A stretch of DNA of 64,000 nucleotides from Noviherbaspirillum_A sp963522035 (GCA_963522035.1 CAUQYP010000001.1:85478-149477), one strand, 5' to 3'. Shown: positions 1 to 9,083, counted from the first letter of the stretch. The notes: a model not told the origin generated them from the sequence alone. Translations and numbers: made by a program.

Positions 1-1
1 C

Positions 2-721
2 ATCAGTGTGCCTGCTAGCGCAGCGTCGCTAGTCATGGTGCTTGCTTGGAAGGGACGCTACGTGGCGGTACCAGTTGAAAATGTGTTGGGAGTGAGACAA
101 TTTGATTGCCGGTGTGTCCAAGCACCAGCCGACGTCGGCTTACCTAATCATGGCTTCTTTCAGGGAGCGGTTCAACTAGAAGACAACACACCGGCGCTGC
201 TCATCGATGGCCATGTCCTGCTGAAACGCTATGGCTTGGACGGGTTATCAAGCGCGATAGCCGGCAGACAACACGAAATGGCCGAAACAAGGCCGCTCAA
301 CCCGCAGGCTTATGTCATCTTTGATGCCGGCACCCCATGGGCGTTGCCTCTAAGCTGCGTAGAAAATGTGATTGCTTTTCCTTCTGACTTCCGTCCCCTG
401 CCTGATCACCATAACTTATCTTCGGGTAGCTGCACTTGGCGCGGTCGCATGCTGCCGGTAGTCGACCTGGATAAAAACCCAACAAACATTGCCCCAGAAA
501 ATAGCTACTTGATAATAATTCGTTACCAGAACCGTGTGGCCGGGCTGCGCGTGAACAGCATAACTTCACTGATTCCAGCAAACTCTGTCACTTTGACTAG
601 CATTAGTTTGCCCAGATTGGGACGGGTGAACATTTTGACTGCCGCCGGTGGGAAGCCATCACCGAGCTATCGCATCCTAAAATTGGATTCTCTACCATTT
701 TATTCTCAAACCTCTGATTAG
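2..721 (+). CDS. Dual CheW-domain chemotaxis coupling protein (5' end off window)
   Basis: The frame is open to the left edge, so the start is probably outside; the first in-window candidate is GTG at 8. The visible 237 residues hold two CheW-like modules. The first (about 10-75) has GRYVAVPVENVLGV and a GAVQL turn. The second (about 100-235) has VENVIAF, GRMLPVVDLD and a closing VAGLRVNSI strand. CheW folds couple receptors to CheA, so a cytoplasmic scaffold role in an array is inferred. There is no kinase or receiver part in view. A CheY follows after 496 bp. It could be the tail of a longer CheW- or CheV-type protein. Its codon use is AT-richer than the cheA at 23.7 kb. Confidence 0.7.
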   Translation: MSVPASAASLVMVLAWKGRYVAVPVENVLGVRQFDCRCVQAPADVGLPNHGFFQGAVQLEDNTPALLIDGHVLLKRYGLDGLSSAIAGRQHEMAETRPLNPQAYVIFDAGTPWALPLSCVENVIAFPSDFRPLPDHHNLSSGSCTWRGRMLPVVDLDKNPTNIAPENSYLIIIRYQNRVAGLRVNSITSLIPANSVTLTSISLPRLGRVNILTAAGGKPSPSYRILKLDSLPFYSQTSD

Positions 722-1217
722 TTATGGGGCTTTGATTTGTGCTGCGGGTGAAAATCCAAAGAAAAAGTTTTGTTAAAGACCGCGGTTCATATTGCGACTA
801 AGCCGTTACAAATAATTTTTTTGGTAAAAAACCACGCGAGGCGTCTAAAATTTTCTAAACATCAGGTGACTAGTCGGGCAATGAATTTGCCATTGAATTA
901 CGCTTGCATACCAGTCGATTTTTCATTGTTCTGTTAGCAAAAAATGCGGGCATGAAAACAATCTATAATTAGATAGCGATTAGGGTAATTATTTTGCCAA
1001 TAACATCTTGTTCAATACTGAAGCAATTATAGAGTAACGATTTTTGAAAATCTGGATTATGGATGGTAAACAATTCACTTGCCGACATTAGCTCAAATCG
1101 GTCTTTCCTTTCTGCTGGCCGGGTGCCAATGACAATAGCACCCGATAAAAATGGATACGGGCGACATCTTGACACAGGCTGTAATTATTCTCGAATTCAC
1201 TAACAACGGAAACTGCA
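722..1217. other. Gene-free stretch before cheY
   Basis: AT-rich interval of 496 bp. The short ORFs on both strands here have no recognisable domain and no good ribosome site. It must hold the promoter of the downstream cheY-REC pair, but I could not assign -35 and -10 boxes with confidence. No RNA gene or clear hairpin terminator was recognised. Confidence 0.4.
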
Positions 1218-1616
1218 ATGACGAACAAGAATATGAAATTTTTGGTAGTAGACGATTTCCCGACGATGCGTCGCATTGTCATGAGTCTTTTGAAAGAGTT
1301 AGGCTATACGAATCTGGCCGAAGCGGAAAACGGTGCAGAGGGCTTGGCAAAGCTGCGTAGCAACAAGTTTGATTTTGTTGTATCGGACTGGAATATGCCT
1401 GTTATGGATGGCCTGACAATGTTGCAGCACATCCGCGAGGATGCCTCATTAAAACATTTGCCCGTGCTGATGGTGACAGCTGAGGCTAAAAAGGAAAATA
1501 TTATTGCAGCAGCGCAGGCGGGTGCCAGTGGTTATGTGGTCAAGCCTTTCACGGCAGCGACACTGCAGGAAAAGCTCACCAAAATCTTTGAAAAAATGCC
1601 TCAGTTGGCAACCTGA
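1218..1616 (+). CDS. cheY: CheY-type chemotaxis response regulator (copy 1)
   Basis: A 132-residue single receiver domain, the usual CheY length. It has the acidic pair in LVVDDFPTMRR, the phospho-acceptor Asp in VVSDWNMPVMDG, the conserved Thr in MVTAEAKKENI and the Lys in YVVKPFTA. This is the diffusible regulator that CheA phosphorylates and that binds the flagellar motor. It is nearly identical to the product at 25624, differing at scattered positions, so the two are recent paralogues. A weak GGAA lies 6 bp before the ATG. A receiver-only gene follows after 15 bp, as in the other copy. Confidence 0.93.
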   Translation: MTNKNMKFLVVDDFPTMRRIVMSLLKELGYTNLAEAENGAEGLAKLRSNKFDFVVSDWNMPVMDGLTMLQHIREDASLKHLPVLMVTAEAKKENIIAAAQAGASGYVVKPFTAATLQEKLTKIFEKMPQLAT

Positions 1617-1631
1617 CCAAGAGAAAACTCC

Positions 1632-2024
1632 ATGATACGAGCAGCCATCTTGGACAATAACGCCATTGCGCGAGGGTTACTACGGACCATCTTGAATGAT
1701 GGATACAACGTTATTAGTGAAAGCGGTGTTGCTTCTGCGAACCTGTCACGCCTAACCTTGGCAGCACCACAACTGATTTTTATCGCGATTGACACGGAGA
1801 ATCATGACGTACAAACGATGCTAAAAGATTTGCGGAACAGATTGCCAAAGGCACTCATTTTTGTCATGACTTCTGCATTTACAGCTGAAATGATCAAGCA
1901 GGCGAGCGAAAACGGCGTGAACGGGTTCATCGTCAAACCATTCAATGGGGCAGCAGTCATGTCGGCAATTCGTGCGTCTATTCTCAAGCTTGTGTCGCGC
2001 CAGAGGGCTGAAATGAAAGTTTAA
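1632..2024 (+). CDS. Stand-alone receiver-domain protein (copy 1)
   Basis: 130 residues with a receiver fold and no output domain. The acidic pocket is reduced to D-N (AILDNNAIARG). An Asp lies at the acceptor position in LIFIAID, and the Lys is kept in FIVKPFNG. The text after the acceptor lacks the usual Met-Pro turn. It probably acts as a phosphate sink or protein-binding partner in the chemotaxis pathway; that role is inferred. It begins 15 bp after cheY, so co-transcription is likely. The paralogue at 26037 sits in the same place between cheY and an intact HD-GYP gene; here the HD-GYP gene downstream is broken. Confidence 0.8.
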   Translation: MIRAAILDNNAIARGLLRTILNDGYNVISESGVASANLSRLTLAAPQLIFIAIDTENHDVQTMLKDLRNRLPKALIFVMTSAFTAEMIKQASENGVNGFIVKPFNGAAVMSAIRASILKLVSRQRAEMKV

Positions 2025-2147
2025 AAAGCGCGTAACTGCTGCTTGTCACAGATTGTTAAATCATTGCTAGTCTGCATTAACTATGCTTGTCTAAGAGACG
2101 GCTTATTTTTTATTGAAAAAATAAGAGAAGAAACCTGTATTACAATT

Positions 2148-2462
2148 TGCAAAGAAATTGCGTTGCACCAACTTGGGATAGGAATGTGTGCATGCGTGTG
2201 CATGCCCTTTCTCATAGTTGGACTGCACATCCGTTTCTAAGGAACCGTTTTCGGATTATTTCTCATGAGAAATTTAGAAAATTATCGAAGCGGGTATTAT
2301 CGAACTGGGCATCGATACGGGCAAAAGTTTGACTATTATTGAACCAAGGATCGTCGAACTGGTTACTACCGCACCTGTAGCCAGGAAGACGGCCGTCAAA
2401 AGTGCTCCCACACCTAATTGCGCGGCAGAGATTTCGTTTGGTGGAGAAATTGTACGTGTATC
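2148..2462 (+). pseudogene. Remnant of HD-GYP phosphodiesterase gene (N-terminal part)
   Basis: The DNA matches the first 300 bp or so of the intact HD-GYP gene at 26547, but reading-frame shifts and stops break it. Pieces such as MRVHALSHSW, HPFLRNRFRI and a frame-shifted IIEAG-IIELGIDTG stretch align in order with the intact N-terminal DUF3391-type domain. Similarity fades after about 2462, and no HD or GYP motif follows. Its position after cheY-REC equals that of the intact gene in the 20-28 kb cluster, so this is the third gene of a decayed duplicate. Confidence 0.8.
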
Positions 2463-2733
2463 TAGGTGCTACTGAATGAAGTTTCTTTGAAGTGATGTAG
2501 GGCTTTGGTTTGCTGGCACCAGTTTGCGGTGTAGCAGCTGCCGATGTAATTATTTTTGTACGCTCGCCTAGCAGCACGGATCAGCCTACCTAGTTGGAGA
2601 GCATCAAACGAAATTGACACAGACTTGCGCATTATCAGAATTTCTGGCGGCAGCTAAAGCATGCTCGGATAAAAGCGCGTAGCGCCAATTGTCGATTTTG
2701 ATTTTCGTCTCTATCAGACTAAGAGGAACTAAT

Positions 2734-3864
2734 ATGGCTTCGCATAATCCGCCTCCTCATCAAGTTCAACCGGATCAACCAGGGCAACCGGATCGCATGT
2801 TTGCTGATGTGGTTCTGCCAGCATCGCTGCCGACACTGACTCGGAACGCGCCCCATAAAGTAGATCTTGGTCCGCTCAAGCATCTGGTAGGGGTGTGGAC
2901 GGCGCAGGGTACAGGCTGGAATATGATCGCACTGCCGTTCCAGGGTGCCCCAGCCTCGCCTGCAGGCTTTAAGTTTCGTGTCTTAATGAATCAATATGAC
3001 GAGGTGCTCAAGTTCGACTTTGTAGACGATCGGGTCAAAAACCGTGGTCTGTCCCGCAATGGTGAAACGGGGTTCGACCAAGTGGTTGCCGCGCTCGACT
3101 ATCAGCAGAAGATTGCTCAAGTCGTGGCCGAAGACCGCCCGTCAAGTGGCGGACTGGCTGGAGCGCCCAAGCTGGCGATTCATCACGAGCCGGGGCTGTG
3201 GCTTTACGAGAAAAATCGCACGGTAAAGGACGACCAAATAAAGGGTGACGTCGTATCAGAGGTAGAACTACGTGTCGCACGGCTAGCTTCCATTCCGCAC
3301 GGCAACTCAGTTCTTGCCATTGGCACTTCAGAGGAAGTCAATGGCATGCCGCACATTCCTCTTCTCAGTGGATTGCCCTCGGGCCGCTTTGAGGACGTAA
3401 GCACTGCCGACTACGACTTCAAGACGGATCCTTACCTTGAGCCATACAACCATTACATTAACAATCCATTCATGGGAAACGTTACCGGCGTAACGGGATT
3501 TCCTGGATTTCACCCGGCGGACATGAATGCGATCCTTCGTTTCGCAAGCCAAAATGGTCCCAAGATCGCTCGTACAACTGTGCTAAATGTTGACTCGACC
3601 CGGAAAAGTGGCGGGATTATGAACCTTCCGTTTACTGTGCGCGAAGCCGAACCGGTCAGCATGAAGTCGACGTTCTGGATCCAGGAATTGGTCGAAAAGG
3701 ATGCGAACGGTGAAACCCAATTTCAGTTGCAATACTCGCAGATAGTCATGCTGCACTTTTTCCGGCCAAGAGAGGATGAACAGCCCGGTCTTGCCGCTTG
3801 GCCTCACATCAGTATTGCCACCTTGAGAAAAGTACCAGCTCCTTACGACCTTGTGCCGGCTTGA
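2734..3864 (+). CDS. Conserved-looking protein, possibly a heme-binding beta-barrel
   Basis: 376 residues from ATG 2734, chosen because AAGAGGAA lies 5 bp upstream; an earlier GTG at 2689 has no such site. There is no signal peptide and no transmembrane segment. The first 30 residues are Pro/Gln-rich. Near residue 55 there is GPLKHLVGVWTAQGTGW, and near 150 HHEPGLWLY. Both recall the GxW strand and His/Glu-rich strand of nitrobindin/FABP-like barrels, a weak resemblance by eye. The C-terminal half has no motif I know. It stands alone between the HD-GYP remnant and an IS701 scrap. The function is unknown and the barrel call is tentative. Confidence 0.55.
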   Translation: MASHNPPPHQVQPDQPGQPDRMFADVVLPASLPTLTRNAPHKVDLGPLKHLVGVWTAQGTGWNMIALPFQGAPASPAGFKFRVLMNQYDEVLKFDFVDDRVKNRGLSRNGETGFDQVVAALDYQQKIAQVVAEDRPSSGGLAGAPKLAIHHEPGLWLYEKNRTVKDDQIKGDVVSEVELRVARLASIPHGNSVLAIGTSEEVNGMPHIPLLSGLPSGRFEDVSTADYDFKTDPYLEPYNHYINNPFMGNVTGVTGFPGFHPADMNAILRFASQNGPKIARTTVLNVDSTRKSGGIMNLPFTVREAEPVSMKSTFWIQELVEKDANGETQFQLQYSQIVMLHFFRPREDEQPGLAAWPHISIATLRKVPAPYDLVPA

Positions 3865-3879
3865 ATGGAGAAAGCGTAG

Positions 3880-4117
3880 TACATTGTCAATAATGCATGA
3901 TACTGTAGCCCCAGTCAGATCTGCCTACGTAATGTTCCAAGCTAAGTTCGTCCTTGAGTTGATGATACGTCTGCTCGCACGCCGAGCGGGCTTTTATCGC
4001 GCAAACCACCATCCTCTGCGGCATATTGGTCAGGCGGTTGTGGAGGTAATATTTGCACCCGCCGCTGGAGCGCCGTCTACGCATCGATACGCAAAATTTC
4101 CAAACGCAATGCACCAA
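3880..4117 (-). pseudogene. IS701-type transposase C-terminal remnant
   Basis: On the minus strand one short frame reads EQTYHQLKDELSLEHYVGRS followed by DWGYSIMHY. This is the signature around the catalytic Glu of IS701/IS4-group DDE transposases (E-Q-x-Y-x-x-L-K-x-E-L-G-L-x-H-x-x-G-R). The part upstream is degenerate (HNRLTNMPQR resembles the usual LSNLP turn), and the N-terminal two thirds are missing. No inverted repeats were found. It is a dead fragment directly downstream of the 2734-3864 gene. Confidence 0.7.
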
Positions 4118-4365
4118 GGTAGCCTAGATCCAGGGATCACGGTATCGATCAGCATAAAGTGGATCTTGACGTGCAATCGTAAGTTTTAGTAGATGGCACT
4201 ACCGTCTAAATGATTGCCAAGACCGGTCGCATAGTTTTACTAATCAACATTGCAAGCCTGATGGCTTAGCGGCCCGTCAAGGCATTCGTCGCTGAGCAGA
4301 TTTGTACGACTATTGCCACTACTGACGGCTTAGTGGCGTGACGGTCGAGGTCTGAACAGTCCGTT

Positions 4366-4593
4366 TCAAGATTTTAAAAGTTCCGATGGGTCAATTTTTA
4401 GCGCATTGGCTAACTTAGAAATACTGTCAAGCGACAGATTTTTGAGTTCTCTTTCTATTTGACTAACAAATGTGCGATGAAGACCAGCAAGGGCTGCCAA
4501 CCCCTCTTGGGAAATCCCCTGAGCAGCACGATGTTGCCTAAGATTCGTCGCCAGTCTCGCGCGAAGTTCTTTTTCTGTAATAGGTTTATGCAT
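4366..4593 (-). CDS. XRE-family helix-turn-helix regulator
   Basis: 75 residues from ATG 4593: a compact Cro/C1-type HTH protein with RLATNLRQHRAAQGISQEGL (helices 1-2) and LAGLHRTFVSQIERE (recognition helix), ending SLDSISKLANALKIDPSELL. The frame stays open upstream to 4701, but that part only translates a 15-bp DNA repeat array, so I prefer 4593. Neither start has a strong ribosome site. It is probably a repressor of its own promoter or of the divergent pair at 4815-6378, as in restriction-modification and toxin-antitoxin loci; that is inferred from layout only. Confidence 0.75.
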   Translation of the reverse strand: MHKPITEKELRARLATNLRQHRAAQGISQEGLAALAGLHRTFVSQIERELKNLSLDSISKLANALKIDPSELLKS

Positions 4594-4619
4594 ACAAGGT
4601 GTAGGATTGCCTCGTATAC

Positions 4620-4694
4620 ACTTTGAGTCTACAGCCTTTAAGACTACATACTTTACGTCCACAGACTTTACGTCTACAGACTTTGAATCTACAA
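4620..4694. repeat. Five tandem 15-bp repeats upstream of the XRE gene
   Basis: Five back-to-back 15-bp units read approximately ACTTTACGTCTACAG: 4620-4634, 4635-4649, 4650-4664, 4665-4679 and 4680-4694. Units 3 and 4 differ at one base; the others differ at a few. The array lies just upstream of the preferred start of the XRE gene and in the gap shared with the divergent gene at 4815. That is where iterated operator sites for an HTH repressor would sit; binding is inferred. Confidence 0.75.
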
Positions 4695-4814
4695 TGAGCA
4701 TCTTAGTAATGATTTGATTAGCCGATGAATTGCTGGGCGGAACATGCTGTTAAATTTTAATTAAACAAAAGACGTATCATAGGCTGAAATGATTCTTCTT
4801 GGAAATCTTTCAGT

Positions 4815-5531
4815 TTGTATGGTCCGATTGTCCAAGACGCCAAGATATCTAATCGGAAAATTTCATGTGACTTCAAAATGTTTTCTAATAATTTTCTTAC
4901 GTGTTATTGCTTTTTTACAGCGGCCGTTACTGCTTACCGAGGTGCACCGCAAGATGTCAGAAACCTTAATGACGACAAATCGGCTGCTATTGCCTTCAAA
5001 AAAGCAACGGCCGGAATGTCGAAAGCTGAACAGACCTCACTATTGCTATTTTTGCTGCGTCTAATACAGCAGCCGGAACAATTCAGTCGAAATAATGACT
5101 ATCGCAATAAACTAGAGTCTGCTCTAGATAGAGAAATTGCGAAGCAGTTTCCCGAAATTGTTAATGCTGATCTCATCCTTGATGAACCCAACTTCCTTGC
5201 TCGCGCCGGCATAACAAAAGAAAAACTGTCACAAAAAATTCGCGATCGTCGAATTTTCAGTATTCCTCATTGGATACACAAAGACTTAGGTGAAGAACAC
5301 TATCCCGCGTTTTTTGTTGATCCTCAGTATGATCAATCTTTGCTTGAAACAGTATCGATGGCTTTGCGCGCATCACCGGGCGAACGAAAGTATCGGTTCT
5401 TCATTACTCCTGATATGGTGCTTGGAAACAGAACTCCTTTAGAACTTTTGGCCTTAGGAGAAGTAGAAATTGTGGTCGATAGAGCAAAAGCATTCCGAAA
5501 GCGAACAAGCGTGCCATTAAAAGAAACCTGA
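4815..5531 (+). CDS. Unknown protein with MbcA/ParS-like C-terminal region (paralogue A)
   Basis: Up to 238 residues from TTG 4815. The real start is uncertain; an in-frame ATG at 4878 is another choice. The N-terminal part is poorly structured. From about 120 it reads FLARAGITKEKL (a possible DNA-binding helix pair), then EEHYPAFFVDP, then RTPLELLALGEVEIV. The last motif resembles the Xre/MbcA/ParS toxin-binding domain (DUF2384 type), seen in antitoxins; this assignment is by eye. The next gene has the same C-terminal plan, so the two are diverged tandem paralogues. They are strikingly AT-rich compared with the core genes. The function is not known. Confidence 0.6.
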   Translation: MYGPIVQDAKISNRKISCDFKMFSNNFLTCYCFFTAAVTAYRGAPQDVRNLNDDKSAAIAFKKATAGMSKAEQTSLLLFLLRLIQQPEQFSRNNDYRNKLESALDREIAKQFPEIVNADLILDEPNFLARAGITKEKLSQKIRDRRIFSIPHWIHKDLGEEHYPAFFVDPQYDQSLLETVSMALRASPGERKYRFFITPDMVLGNRTPLELLALGEVEIVVDRAKAFRKRTSVPLKET

Positions 5532-5640
5532 AAAAGCGACATCAGCTCTTGTTCTCTACGCTTGGGCTACGTAATTTGATTACGTATTTGATGTGCGCAA
5601 TTTGAAGTCAGCATGAACTAGTGAACCGAATGGAAATTAC

Positions 5641-6378
5641 ATGATCCAGAAATTACAAGAATGTTCGCCTAACGCTCGTCGCATATTGAATGAAATTATG
5701 GTATTTCTCTTTAGTCCTGAGGCAGTGACAAGCAAGGGAATTGCACATGACCAGGTTAGTATAGTACTGGCTCAATTTAGTAAAGCCCCAAAATCAGAGG
5801 TGGCAACGGTAAAGTCTTTGTTAAGCAATATTGTTGGTGAGCTGGAAACGTTGGAAAAGCAAATTGAGTTACGAGAAATTGAAGAGTCGGCACAATCGTT
5901 CAAGGTTAGGTCGAAGGCGCAAGAGGCGCAGATGCGTACAAAGGAGTTTGCCCGGGCCAGACAGCTAAAATTTGAAGATCAAGAAAAGTTGCAAAAGTGG
6001 GTCGTGATAGATCCGAAACTGGTTTTTAAAAAAATCGAATCCAAAGAGCTGTTGACTTTGCCAGATTTCCTTCAATTCAGAGGAATTAGCAAACGTTCAG
6101 TTAAAACTGCGATGGCATGGGGTCGTATGTTTTATATAACTGGACCGGATGGAGTGGAATACTATCCCGCTTTTTTTGCTGATTCTAGTGACTACATCAG
6201 GCAGTGCCTAGGAAAAGTTTGCCAAATTCTAGGGGACATCCCGGCTTCTGCAAAATATCAATATTTAACGACGGAATCTCATTGGCTAGCAAATGGTGGC
6301 AGTCCCATAAAAGCCATACGTTCGGGTGGAATAGATGAAGTGATCCGGGTTACTAAATGGCTATTAGAGAAGGAATAA
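5641..6378 (+). CDS. Unknown protein, coiled coil plus MbcA/ParS-like region (paralogue B)
   Basis: 245 residues from ATG 5641. Residues 50-125 are rich in Glu, Lys and Gln and look like a long coiled coil. The C-terminal 110 residues mirror the preceding protein: FLQFRGISKRSV, EYYPAFFAD, then GGSPIKAIRSGGIDEVI in place of RTPLELLALG. The gene starts 109 bp after the previous stop on the same strand, so an operon is likely. No toxin partner is obvious. A regulatory or defence-type role is possible given the XRE gene and repeats upstream, but this is inference. An IS5-type remnant begins about 100 bp downstream. Confidence 0.6.
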   Translation: MIQKLQECSPNARRILNEIMVFLFSPEAVTSKGIAHDQVSIVLAQFSKAPKSEVATVKSLLSNIVGELETLEKQIELREIEESAQSFKVRSKAQEAQMRTKEFARARQLKFEDQEKLQKWVVIDPKLVFKKIESKELLTLPDFLQFRGISKRSVKTAMAWGRMFYITGPDGVEYYPAFFADSSDYIRQCLGKVCQILGDIPASAKYQYLTTESHWLANGGSPIKAIRSGGIDEVIRVTKWLLEKE

Positions 6379-6478
6379 TTTTATAAAATTATTTTGTTGG
6401 CTAAATATAGTATAGGGCTAGTATACGAGAAGCTAAGTAATGCTTCCCCTTTGCAGTTGCGAGGAAACAGGCTAGCTA

Positions 6479-7494
6479 GTCGGTGCTGAAAAATGGCGAG
6501 CGCCCAGTATCTATGTGGTCTTAGCTTAGATAGGTCAGTGTTGGATTTGCAGGGATAGCCAATATAACCGGCCATTTCCTTGCAAATTTGGCGGAGGCTT
6601 CCATGCGTAGGAAATGCCGTATTTTCTAGGACAGCAACACGCAGGGCTACCCGTTGCGAAACCATTTCGGCTTACATCATCCTTTCGTGGAACTAGCTGA
6701 CATGTTCGACTGGGCAGCCATTGACCGCGTCGACACCGCGCCATTTCAACCCGGACCGGGTCGGCCAATCCTGCGGCCCCGTCTCGTCGCGGGACTTCTT
6801 TACCTCCAGCATGCATTCAATCTCCCTGATGAACAGGTCGTGGCTGGCTGGCGAATTTGTATTGGCAGGTGTTCACCGGCGAGACGCATTTGCAGACCGA
6901 GCCACCAATCGACCCCTCCAGCCTGTCACGCTGGCGCAATCGTTTGGGTGAAGTCGGCATGGAGGACTGCTGGCGCAAAGCATCGAGGCAGCCAAATCGG
7001 CCAATGTGATCAAGCCGTCGAGTGTTCACCGGGTGATTGTCGATACGACAGTCATGGAGAAGGCAATTGCTTATCCAACCGATTCCGCACTACTGGAACG
7101 CAGTCGTGAACACCTGATAAAGGCGGCACGCCGGTGCAGTCTGCATCTTCGCCAGAACTACAACCCTGAAGCGCCTTAGCTGGTGCAGCAGATTGGCCGC
7201 TATGCTCATGCCAAACAGTTTCGGCACATGCCTGCAGCCCTGCGCAACCTGCGCTCACGAGTGGAACGAGTCCACCGCGATATCACACGTCAGTTGGACC
7301 AGGCATGCCCGCCGCAGCGCAAGCTGCTTGATGACCTGCTGGCCCGGACCGGCCGTATCCTGGCGCAGCAGCGCAAGGACAAGAACAAGTTGTATGCGCT
7401 GCATGCGCCCAAAGTGGAATGCACCGCCAAGGGCAAGGCCCGAACCCCTTAGGAATTTCCGGCGTATTGCAAAGTGGAATTGTCCAGCACCGAC
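6479..7494. mobile_element. Dead IS5-type insertion sequence with recognisable inverted repeats
   Basis: The ends are inverted repeats: GTCGGTGCTGAAAAAT at the left and the complement of GTCGGTGCTGGACAAT at the right, so about 1,016 bp. The plus strand carries a transposase broken by several shifts and stops. Its pieces in order are FVELADMFDWAAIDR, RPRLVAGLLYLQHAFNLPDE, PPIDPSSLSRWRNRLGE, VDTTVMEKAIAYPTDSALL and KDKNKLYALHAPKVECTAKG. These are hallmarks of the IS5 group. The last conserved block (EFGVK) is missing. It cannot move by itself. The stop codon of the histidine kinase on the other strand lies inside the right repeat. Confidence 0.85.
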
Positions 7495-9083
7495 TAAATA
7501 ACCGCGGAGCCGCCTTCGTTGCGCCGTAGGGGCAAGTCAATACGGACCTTAGTTCCTTTTCCCAGCACTGACTCGACCGAAATTGCCCCGTTTTGGCAGG
7601 CAATCAATTCGCGCGTGATGGTCATCCCCAGCCCACTTCCTTCTGCCGATGGCAAATGCCGCGCCCGGTAGAACGGTTCGAATATCCGTATCGTTTGCGC
7701 CGGTGTCATTCCAATGCCCCGATCCGCGACCGCGAGTTGCACCACTTGCCCCTGTCCCGTGTGGAGCGCATGAAGCGTGATATCAATCTGACCGCCATCG
7801 GGTGAATACTTGATAGCATTGCTGATAATATTGGTGAGCGCCTGCTGCATCTTGCTTGCATCGATTGCCACATCCGGGATGGCTTGCGCTGGATGAACAA
7901 CAACGCGTTCGATTCCTGCCATTCCACCCAAGGACAGCAGCGTTGTTTCTATTACCGGTCCGAGGGGCTGGACCCGGGTATTAAAATCGTTGCTGCCGTT
8001 CGACTCGAGTTCTGCAAAATCCAGCATTTCATCGATCAGCTTGACCAGTCGTGTTGTCTCTGTGCTCATGATGCCGGCTACTTCGCTGACGGTTTCATCG
8101 GGCAAGCGCCGCTTGGCCAGCATATTGGCAAACCCTAAAATACTACCCAGTGGCGAGCGCAGTTCATGGGCCGCATTGGCATAGTAGGTTCGCCGACGCT
8201 CCTCCGCCACCCGCCGTAGCGCTTTACTGGCTTCCTTCGCCGAAATATCGCACACTATCACTGTATATTTCTTTTTGCCTCCTAAATACATCTGTGTGAT
8301 CGACACCTGCATTGGAAACAAGCTGCCATCGGTACGCCGGCCGATAGCCTTATGCACCTGGTATCGGTCCGAGCCGTCGGCCGCGCCCAAGAGGTGCGCC
8401 ACGGCATCGGTAGTGATGGTACCGGCCATAATGTCGAACAGACTAGCAGGCGCGCCCCGAAACATGGCTTCGGCAGCGGGATTGCAAGACTCGACAATGC
8501 CGAACTGGTCAGCTAAAACAATCCCATCGGACAGGTCGTTTAAAAGTAGCCGGCCCCATTTTTCGTTATAGGATTGCTCAGCGACCGCGCGATCGGTATC
8601 AATCGCTGCCAATTCATTACCGGCGATTGCGGCCAAGCTCATAAAAGCTTCCAGATTTTTTCTCGAAATCTTCCTTGGCTTGTAATCCAGCATGCACAGT
8701 GTACCAATCGGGTAACCTTGAGGGCTATACAAGGGCACACCGACATACGATCGAATGCAAGGACTTTGAATGACATAAGGATTGCCGGCAAACCGTTCAT
8801 CCTTGTGGGTGTCACATACCACCACCGTTGCGCCGGTGGCAATGACATGCCCACAGAATGAATCTTGTCGCGGAATGCTCGTAAAGGGCACGCCAATACG
8901 GGATTTTAACCAAACTCGGTTCTCATCGATCAAACTTACCGCGGCAATAGGCATTTGAAAGAAATGCACCGCTAAACGGGTGATACGATCAAACCGCTCT
9001 TCAGGAGGAGTATCCAGAATAGCAAGCCGTTGAAGACATGCCAGGCGGGCAGTCTCGTTGAGTGGAGTGGACGCTTCAAACAT
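7494..9083 (-). CDS. GAF-PAS sensor histidine kinase
   Basis: 529 residues from ATG 9083, chosen because GGAG sits 6 bp upstream; a GTG two codons earlier would overlap that site. Domains: GAF (about 28-165, with FCGHVIATG and SYVGVPLYSPQGYPIG), PAS (about 178-285), HisKA with His about 306 in NAAHELRSPLGS, and HATPase with NIISNAIKYSPDG, DRGIGM and GSGLGM. There is no membrane segment, so it is a cytosolic sensor. No response regulator is adjacent, so its partner is unknown. The last residues (GSAVI) read into the inverted repeat of the IS5-type remnant, so the original C-terminus may have been slightly longer. Confidence 0.88.
   Translation of the reverse strand: MFEASTPLNETARLACLQRLAILDTPPEERFDRITRLAVHFFQMPIAAVSLIDENRVWLKSRIGVPFTSIPRQDSFCGHVIATGATVVVCDTHKDERFAGNPYVIQSPCIRSYVGVPLYSPQGYPIGTLCMLDYKPRKISRKNLEAFMSLAAIAGNELAAIDTDRAVAEQSYNEKWGRLLLNDLSDGIVLADQFGIVESCNPAAEAMFRGAPASLFDIMAGTITTDAVAHLLGAADGSDRYQVHKAIGRRTDGSLFPMQVSITQMYLGGKKKYTVIVCDISAKEASKALRRVAEERRRTYYANAAHELRSPLGSILGFANMLAKRRLPDETVSEVAGIMSTETTRLVKLIDEMLDFAELESNGSNDFNTRVQPLGPVIETTLLSLGGMAGIERVVVHPAQAIPDVAIDASKMQQALTNIISNAIKYSPDGGQIDITLHALHTGQGQVVQLAVADRGIGMTPAQTIRIFEPFYRARHLPSAEGSGLGMTITRELIACQNGAISVESVLGKGTKVRIDLPLRRNEGGSAVI

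Noticed and set aside
4620..4694. Possible CRISPR array
   Set aside because: Units are contiguous 15-bp repeats with no unique spacers, and no cas gene is in the window.
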